Source: Welwitschia mirabilis (Eukaryota; Gnetophyta; Gnetopsida; Welwitschiales). Taken from it: a stretch of DNA of 64,000 nucleotides. The stretch lies in the NCBI GenBank assembly GCA_051453625.1, contig JBOZIK010000001.1, positions 166,501,942 to 166,565,941 of the forward strand, given 5' to 3'. Below, piece by piece: positions 58,240 through 64,000 of the stretch. A program made the translations under genes and the position numbers. How positions within the stretch are numbered: the first letter of the stretch is position 1; every line of letters begins with the position of its first letter. Below the pieces are notes generated by a model, which was not told the origin of the DNA, made no database searches, and was given only the letters and a program-made list of their open reading frames with translations.

Positions 58240-58560
58240 ATAAGAGTCAATTCCCCTTTTAAAACAAAAGAGCTCAATATAATATTAGGATTTTGGCCTT
58301 TCTAACCCTAATGGAAACCTATAAAAGGGCTCATATGTATTGAAAACCATAACAAGTTAACTGTATTTGGCTATAAAGGATGATCTTTGTGCTTGCCATT
58401 CTTGATAATATATAGGTCTGCATTATTCCATGGATATAGGGTAAAAGACCCTGAACCACCTTAGTTTTGTTTGTTTCTTTCTATTTTGTCTGTTTTGGTT
58501 ATTGTTTAGATTTCTTATTTGCTATTTTTATTTCCAAATGCTCTATACCTTTCTAAAAAT
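58240..58560 (+). repeat. LTR-like fragment
   Basis: CCTATAAAAGGGCTC (TATA box) at about 58,318, then CATGGATATAGGGTAAAAGACCCTGAACCACC at about 58,430, resemble the promoter and R/U5 wording of plant Copia LTRs. A T-rich stretch follows. No partner LTR or duplication was found in the window, so it may be a solo or truncated LTR. Confidence 0.35.
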
Positions 58561-59015
58561 CCTCTACATGAGTGTTGGTGAGGGAACTGATATACTAAGA
58601 GATTTTGAGGAGTTTCAGATCGTAACTATAAGGCTGGAAGCATTCTTAACAGAGATCTGAAAGTGTCTGAATGCTAAGAGGCTTATGGCGACATTTTTTG
58701 TTGCTGAAATTGTATTGATTATCTTATTCTAATTCAATCTTTTCTTAGCAATGATAAGAGTGGTTGCTCTCCATTGTTATCCTACATGTCTCTTCTTTCA
58801 GTCATGTCATTTCAGATGCAAGTTCCCCCTTGATGTTGTTGTCTTGTTGCATTCATCAGGAAGTTCTGTCATAGAATGGTAATCAAAAGTCAATTATTAC
58901 CTAAATATGTGACATGCACTTACCAAAGACACAAAGAATAGGCCTTGGAAACTGGAACAAATTGATCAACAAAAGAAATAAAAGTTGGGACCATAAAATG
59001 CATTAAACTTCAAGG
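58561..59015. other. Anonymous sequence up to the scaffold gap
   Basis: No domain or repeat recognised. Confidence 0.4.
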
Positions 59016-59115
59016 NNNNNNNNNNNNNNNNNNNNNNNNNNNNNNNNNNNNNNNNNNNNNNNNNNNNNNNNNNNNNNNNNNNNNNNNNNNNNNNNNNNNN
59101 NNNNNNNNNNNNNNN
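59016..59115. other. Assembly gap, 100 N
   Basis: Exactly 100 N. The sequence right of it repeats Copia-2 sequence already present at 52,881-53,445. Confidence 0.95.
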
Positions 59116-59620
59116 CAAGTGCTCTATTGGGACGAGTAGACCTTCTTACCTAATGTGCAGGAGTATGAGGCTTTCTTTCATCTTCACATTCTGAAAGATT
59201 AGGTTGCTGTAGTTCAGACGAATTGTTTTCATCTCCATTATCTTCGTCATCAGGAGGATTACTTGCTTTACCATTATCATTGTGATCTGGAATTTTAAAA
59301 GTCTTTTGCAAAGCGCAAGACTTAGGAACTCCCTCCTTCTGGTTCCCTTCCAATGACTCGTAAAATATTTGCTATTTAAGAAAGACCACATCACGTGATC
59401 TGATCATCTTCTTGTCCGCTAGATCCCAACCAAGATTGTCTCCTCCATAACCCAAAAAAAAGCACTTGCATGCACACCCATCTAGTTTTTTTGTGTTTTG
59501 TTGATGCACATATGCTTCACAGCCAAACAACTTCAAGTGAGAGAAAGATGGCTTTCTCCCACTCCACATGGATTCTGGTATTCCTCCTTGAAGTGCTTAA
59601 CGCAGTGATTTGTTTATAAG
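59116..59620 (-). pseudogene. Copia-2 integrase C-terminal part, copy B
   Basis: Reverse reading gives MWSGRKPSFSHLKLFGCEAY then VHQQNTKKLDG, FFLGYGGDNLGWDLADKKMI and RSRDVVFLK, collinear with copy A at roughly 90% identity by eye. It begins right after the gap and joins leftover integrase core toward 60,250. Confidence 0.85.
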
Positions 59621-60250
59621 ATCTGTAGCTGTGTTGGTTGTTTCAGCCCAAAGACATTTTAGAACTCCAGATTGCTGCAATAATGAATGCAACCTTTTAA
59701 AATAGTCCTATTATATGTTTCATTCACTCCATTATTTTTAGGTGTATATGGAGGCGTCTTTATGTGGACAATTCTGTTATCTCTGCAAAACATCTTGAAG
59801 TCGCAAGAGGTGTATTTCATGTCTATTATTTTTCACCAAGCGTTTAGTTTTACGGCCTGATTTATTTTTAACTCTAGCTTTAACTCGTTTGAAAATATCA
59901 AAGACTTTGTCTTTCGAGGGAATAAGAAACGACTAAGTTTTTTGACTAAAGTTATTAATAAACTTGACAAAATACGATGTTCCACCAAAGGACGTCATTG
60001 TTATAGGTCCATCAATGGGATAAACCAACTGTAACTTTTCAGTGCTTTTATTTTCAAAAATGGATTTCTTAAAGTTTACATGTCTTGCTTTTGCAATAAC
60101 ACAGTCCTTACAAAAATCTAAAGAAACAGAGTCAAACTTTGGAAGGAAGTTTTTAGAAGTTAGAATACAAAAATCGAAAGAAACAGAGTACAAACACCTC
60201 AAAAATTTCGAGCTCACAAGGTTTACAGACATAAAACTTATTGCCAAAAC
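59621..60250 (-). pseudogene. Copia-2 GAG-pre-integrase and integrase core remnant
   Basis: Reverse reading at 59,933-60,247 shows LPKFDSVSLDFCKDCVIAKA, then FKKSIFENKSTEKLQLVY and SFGGTSYFVKFINNFSQKTW. These are the zinc-binding and core blocks of Copia integrase. The DVYGP and VDDFS-type Asp residues are altered or shifted (YPIDGP, INNFS), so no activity is expected. The histidine half of the zinc site, protease and gag are absent upstream. Confidence 0.75.
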
Positions 60251-60270
60251 ATGTGAGCTACAAACCTAGT

Positions 60271-60282
60271 GCTTTGATACCA
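60271..60282 (-). promoter_or_regulatory. Copia-2 primer binding site
   Basis: The reverse strand reads TGGTATCAAAGC two bases inside the 5' LTR, one mismatch from the Met-tRNA primer site. Confidence 0.85.
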
Positions 60283-60284
60283 AG

Positions 60285-60678
60285 TGTTATGAAAATACAC
60301 AAAGCCCCAATGAGGGGAAAAACCACGGGAAAGCAATGTAGAGCTCTATTATCTTATTCAAAGATTACAAGCTAAGAACAGGCTTCAAGCCCACAACAGG
60401 CTTCAAGCAAGAATGCCTCACATAATGCTCTCAACTCTATCTCAAACAACCCTCACACCACCATTTAATAGGCCAAGGGTTATAGCCAATTAGGGCTAGA
60501 AGCCAAAACCTTAAAGAGGGTATCACCCCTCTCTTGACACACATCTTATTTCTACCTAACACCCCAAAGGACGATTTTAAAATAGAAACGTTGTTTTACA
60601 ATATTAAAGTGGCTGGCTAACGTAAAGCATAACATTAGGGACACTACAAAATTAAAAAAATGGCTTCACATATCAACA
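60285..60678 (-). repeat. Copia-2 5' LTR
   Basis: TGTTATGAAAATACAC … CACATATCAACA, partner of 50,770-51,218. It is followed by GAAAG, the target-site duplication. Confidence 0.9.
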
Positions 60679-60683
60679 GAAAG

Positions 60684-62360
60684 TTGAATAGCCAAAGAAG
60701 AGGATTGCAAGTGTATTGTAGCAACACTGTTATGGTTCCCCAAAGAAATTGAGCTCCTCAGTTCTGTACCTGAAAAAGGAACTTAACACTTGACAACATA
60801 ATGATGAAATGCTTCACAAAATGTTGGAGTATGATTTCCAGTTGGAGAAACAATAGGAAGAGAAAATCTGGACCCTACTTGTAAACAGACTGTTGTTTGC
60901 AGTGATTGAGTTTGATTGGGAATTTTTTTGGGTTTGAAGATCTGAATTGACCAATGAACAAGTTGCTTGGTAAATTTGGATTGTGCACCAAATCAGGTAA
61001 CAGAAAATCAGAAGTATCCATCATGTGGAGATGAAGCCATTTATGAAGATGAAATATCTAGACAAGGCTCTGTTAACACTCTTTTTTGAAATGCTAGCCA
61101 AGCAGAAAAATCACAACTCAGTATGAGAAAGTATTCTAGAAAACCGAATGTTGGGCAAACAAGAAACTAATGTAATGAACAAATCAAAATGGGAAATTGA
61201 TGCACAATTAGAGGTTGTGCCAGATTCATAGGTGTGAATTGAGTATGGAAGATTAAGTCTCAATGCTGTAGGAAGAGACTTTTTTCAGAGTTGTTGAAGT
61301 AACCGAGAATGGCACAGGTTTTACTGGGGATGAAATGGATGTGCTACACAAGCCCTATTGTGATATGTGTGAAAATGTGTTGCAATTCCTTGCTTGTTTG
61401 CATTGAACAAGAATCTAAAGAGAGAAATTACTGTGGGTGTGCTGAAATCTGTGATGTGCGCTGGCAAAGAGAATATTGTGTGACAATGATTAGGATCCCG
61501 GCGACAAATTGCTATTTTTCGCCAGGATCTCATCATGCTGATAGGAAGCAGGGATACTATCCTGGATCCTGGCATTCCTTTTTTTGTTCTTTTTGTTTTT
61601 TCTCTCGTGATAAATCTCCAAACTTTACTTTCTTTTTTGTTTTTTAAATATAAGAATGGAAGGGCGGGTTCACTGCTCCATACTTGCACGGGCAAGGAAA
61701 AAGGTTGTTGTCACAACATTTCCCAAGTTACCGTGGTGAATGTTCAGAAAATACAGGAATCAACGAGCATACATTCTCTGCATTTTGGAGGCATGGAAAC
61801 AGAAATCTTTAACAAACAATGTCAAATAGTCTTCAGCATTGATCTCTGTGCAGCATAGAGGAGTTGCATGTTTAACCGAGGTGAATGATAAATGTATGAG
61901 ATGTCTTAAAAATTGTTGAGGATCATTTAGTAGGTCTATTGTTCATTTCAAATATGCAAAACTTTCTGAGAGTACACTGTGCAGATCTTTTTAGGGCATG
62001 CCGCTTATTGTAAGTTGTAGATGCCACATTCATAACAATGTTGTTTTGAGCCATGAATCCACATTTTTAGCCATGAATTACATATTGAAGTGAGTAACAA
62101 AATAAGATAAATAATGAAGTACTAACTTATTTTCTATACACGACATACGGATATGTCTGACCCAGAGAATGTTAATATGTTCATAAGTGTTTATAATTCT
62201 GAAAAAAGTAGAAAATACACTAGTTAGGAGGTCTCATCTTTTTGGCCAATAATATAAATAACTATGAATAAATATAAATCTGAAAAATATTCTACAATAT
62301 TGTTTCACTCTTTGTTTATGTATGAACAATGTGACTAGATGGCTGCTAGAATATGAATAA
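60684..62360 (+). other. Gene-flank sequence beyond Copia-2, with exon-like pieces
   Basis: After removal of Copia-2 this sequence continues 50,690-50,769. Exon-like forward stretches include IAKEEDCKCIVATLLWFPKE from about 60,690 and YPSCGDEAIYEDEISRQGS at about 61,015. Also seen is EMDVLHKPYCDMCENVLQF at about 61,333-61,390. Open frames of 107-124 codons on both strands overlap at 61,309-61,858 and no domain is recognised. The region may hold 3' exons or UTR of the 47-kb gene, or its decayed copy. From about 61,900 it is plain AT-rich. Confidence 0.35.
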
Positions 62361-62830
62361 ATAAGGTAGTGCCTTAAATATATAAGTTCTTCCTAATAAT
62401 ACTATCTCTGACATATGATTTTTAATGGCAATATGTTTTGAGCGTCCATGACATACTCGATTCTTTGCCATTGCTATCGCACTTGTACTATCACTGAAGA
62501 TTCTGACTGGCTGTGGAATTTCTTCATCAAGTTTTTCAAGTGTCTAAATGATGAAAGTGAGCTGTGACATGGCCCCAGATATTGCCACATATTCAAGTTC
62601 AGCTGTTGAAAGTGAAACTAAAGTTTGTTGTTTGAAATTCCATGTGAATAAGCAATTTTTGTAAAAGACTCAATGTCGAGAGGTTGACTTCTTGTCATTG
62701 AGGTCACGTCCCCAATCAGCATCAGAAAAGCCATTAGCTTTTCTCCATCTATTTGTAAGTAACAGAGGCCAAAAGTGATTGTACCACTGATGCATCACAA
62801 CACTTGGTTAGCAGCTTTTCAGTGTGATTA
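62361..62830 (-). pseudogene. Copia-3 RNase H remnant
   Basis: Reverse reading in several frames gives FTWNFKQQTLVSLSTAELEY, VAISGAMSQLTFII, then DSTSAIAMAKN and KHIAIKNHMSEIV. These are the Copia RNase H blocks (S.QQ.V.LSTAEAEY, D..SAI.LA.N, KHI…H). At least two frame changes and several stops are present. Confidence 0.7.
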
Positions 62831-63700
62831 TCATGGTTCTTTCATGAACCGAGACAAATAGTTTCCAGCAAATTGAATATCAGGACGTGAATAAACCAAG
62901 TACAAAAGTGATCCTACCAACGATCTATATTGTGATGGTCCTATCAAAGTGTTAGAAGCTATTTTGTACAATTTTCTTCTAGTACTGGGAGGAGTTGGAC
63001 AAGGATTACAATCAGACATATAGAATTTCTCTAAGCTTTTCCTAGTGAAGTTTGTTTGGAAAATTGTGATTTCTTTAGGAACTTGGATAATCTCGGGTCC
63101 AAGGAAATAAGACAACTTACCTAAATGAGACATTTCAAATTCACTGTGGAAGACGTGTATGAACCATGTTTCTAGTGCTGTAGAGTTTGGAAAATAGAAA
63201 AGATCATCAACATACAGACTTACAATCATGTAGTTGTCCCTGAAATCTTCTAATTTGTATACAAGAGTTTGATTCACAAGAAGGTGAAAACTTTCGTGCT
63301 TCAACAACACGTCGATTTGCTTGTATCAGGCTTTTGGTGCTTGCTTTAACCTATACAAAGCTTCATAAAGTTTGTAGGCCTTGTCTTTTTCTCCTTCGAT
63401 CGTGAAACCTTTAGGTTGCTCAACGTAAACTTTTTCTTTTAGGTAGCCATTTAGAAAAGTTGAGGCTAATCCATTTGATAAACTATATGGACATTGTAAG
63501 CAACAAATGCAAGCAAAATTCTAATTGGTTCAATATGAGTACCTAGAGGAAAACTTTCAACAAAGTCGATGCTTAGTTGTTGCAAGTATCCCTTTGCAAC
63601 AAGACATGGCTTAAACTTTGTGATAGTTCCATTTTGATCTTGCTTAATCTTGGAGATCCATTTAAGGCTTATCACTGCTTGATCTTATGGATAAGGCACG
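62831..63700 (-). pseudogene. Copia-3 reverse transcriptase
   Basis: An open stretch at 62,831-63,310 (159 codons) reads YMIVSLYVDDLFYFPNS with an intact YVDD box, FEMSHLGKLSYFLGPEI and YRSLVGSLLYLVYSRPDIQF. Upstream at 63,466-63,675 come LKWISKIKQDQNGTITKFK, LVAKGYLQQLSIDFVESFPL and IVYQMD, the N-terminal RT blocks. A break between about 63,310 and 63,466 separates the halves. Confidence 0.85.
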
Positions 63701-64000
63701 AGACTCCAGGTGTTGTTCTTCCTGATCTAACTAATTTTTTTTTTGCATTACAGCCATCCAACGAGGGTTGTCCTTTGTGGTAGCGAAGGATGATGACTCT
63801 TTGTCAATGTTACCCCCCTCTCTTGTGAAAAGAAGATGAAGCTGCTTGGAAACTGGCAAGGCATTGTGATCATGCAGGAATGAAGAGCTGATGCAAGCTT
63901 GCTAACATGCGTGGGGTTGAGAAAAATCACATCTACATCTTAAGAAATGGGATGGTATTGCTTCAGACGCTTGTTGCCTGGCATCTAGTGTTGGGGGTGG

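Larger units (their letters stand above)
53931..58250 (-). mobile_element. LINE-D: reverse L1-type LINE nested in Copia-2
   Basis: Reverse order is ORF1 with DUF4283-like core and CCHC knuckle (57,200-58,100), endonuclease (about 56,000-56,900) and RT (54,850-55,420). Boundaries are not marked by a duplication, so both ends are approximate. A 55-bp tandem duplication and a SINE-like insertion interrupt ORF2. I found no J-domain at its 3' end, unlike LINE-A and LINE-B. Confidence 0.72.
50770..60678 (-). mobile_element. Copia-2: Ty1/Copia element, gutted and with nested insertions
   Basis: LTRs at 50,770-51,218 and 60,285-60,678 are flanked by GAAAG (50,765-50,769 and 60,679-60,683) and end in TG…CA. 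On the reverse strand the order is LTR, primer site, a short GAG-pre-integrase/integrase part (59,600-60,250), integrase C-terminal part (twice), RT and RNase H, polypurine tract, LTR. Gag and protease are missing: only about 100 bp separates the primer site from the GAG-pre-integrase region. A reverse LINE, SINE-like sequence, an LTR-like piece and a 100-N gap lie inside. It sits immediately downstream of or within the 47-kb gene. The YVDDMLVAG wording of RT is Tnt1-like. Confidence 0.85.
62361..64000 (-). mobile_element. Copia-3: RT-RNase H remnant, cut by the window end
   Basis: A third reverse Copia element. RNase H lies at about 62,370-62,830, RT at 62,831-63,700, and its 5' part would be beyond 64,000. 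The sequence differs from Copia-1 and Copia-2. I could not define its 3' LTR near 62,100-62,360. Confidence 0.8.

Noticed and set aside
61309-61858. Overlapping 107-124-codon frames on both strands as separate genes
   Set aside because: They overlap antisense, run into low-complexity Phe-rich or Lys-rich ends and have no domain. I treat them only as possible exon remnants.

Overview
The window is plant nuclear DNA. It is AT-rich and dominated by old, heavily mutated retrotransposons of plant type: L1-clade LINEs with APE-type endonuclease, reverse transcriptase (RT) and zf-RVT, and Ty1/Copia elements with Met-tRNA primer sites. It holds one long, GC-richer, intron-containing gene. A large-genome land plant such as a gymnosperm fits, but I cannot prove the lineage. 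All alignments, identities and domain calls were made by eye.

Layout. 1-10.5 kb: two LTR-like direct repeats 10.1 kb apart, enclosing a decayed forward LINE (LINE-A, about 2.08-7.12 kb). 10.5-17.2 kb: anonymous AT-rich sequence, a reverse gag-like remnant and a reverse LINE RT remnant (LINE-C). 17.5-44.3 kb: a large inverted repeat. Its left arm (17.48-21.51 kb) is nearly continuous. Its right arm starts at 24.02 kb and is split by a tRNA-type SINE (25.2 kb), by a complete reverse Copia element (Copia-1, 25,521-35,707, TSD AAATG) and by a complete forward LINE (LINE-B, 36,395-42,397, 19-bp TSD). 44.3-46.2 kb: a LINE endonuclease remnant and anonymous sequence. 46.3-50.7 kb: promoter, leader with a tiny uORF, and a long exon of an unassigned protein gene with one apparent frameshift and a likely second exon. 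50,770-60,678: a second reverse Copia (Copia-2, TSD GAAAG) inserted just downstream of or inside that gene, containing a nested reverse LINE (LINE-D), SINE-like sequence and a scaffold gap. 60.7-62.3 kb: the gene's other flank. 62.3-64 kb: a third reverse Copia, cut by the window end.

Most interesting observation: both LINE-A and LINE-B end their ORF2 with a recognisable DnaJ-type J-domain downstream of RT and the zf-RVT zinc finger. In LINE-B the J-domain is in the same reading frame as zf-RVT and the element is bounded by perfect target-site duplications, so it belongs to the transposon. The two J-domains differ from each other, which suggests an established LINE lineage carrying a co-chaperone domain rather than one chance capture.

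The elements carry many in-frame stops of the CAA/CAG/CGA/TGG-to-stop type and Cys-to-Tyr changes in zinc knuckles, as expected from deamination of methylated cytosine. Two 100-N gaps are followed by sequence that repeats a part of the same element already present, so those joints may be assembly artefacts.
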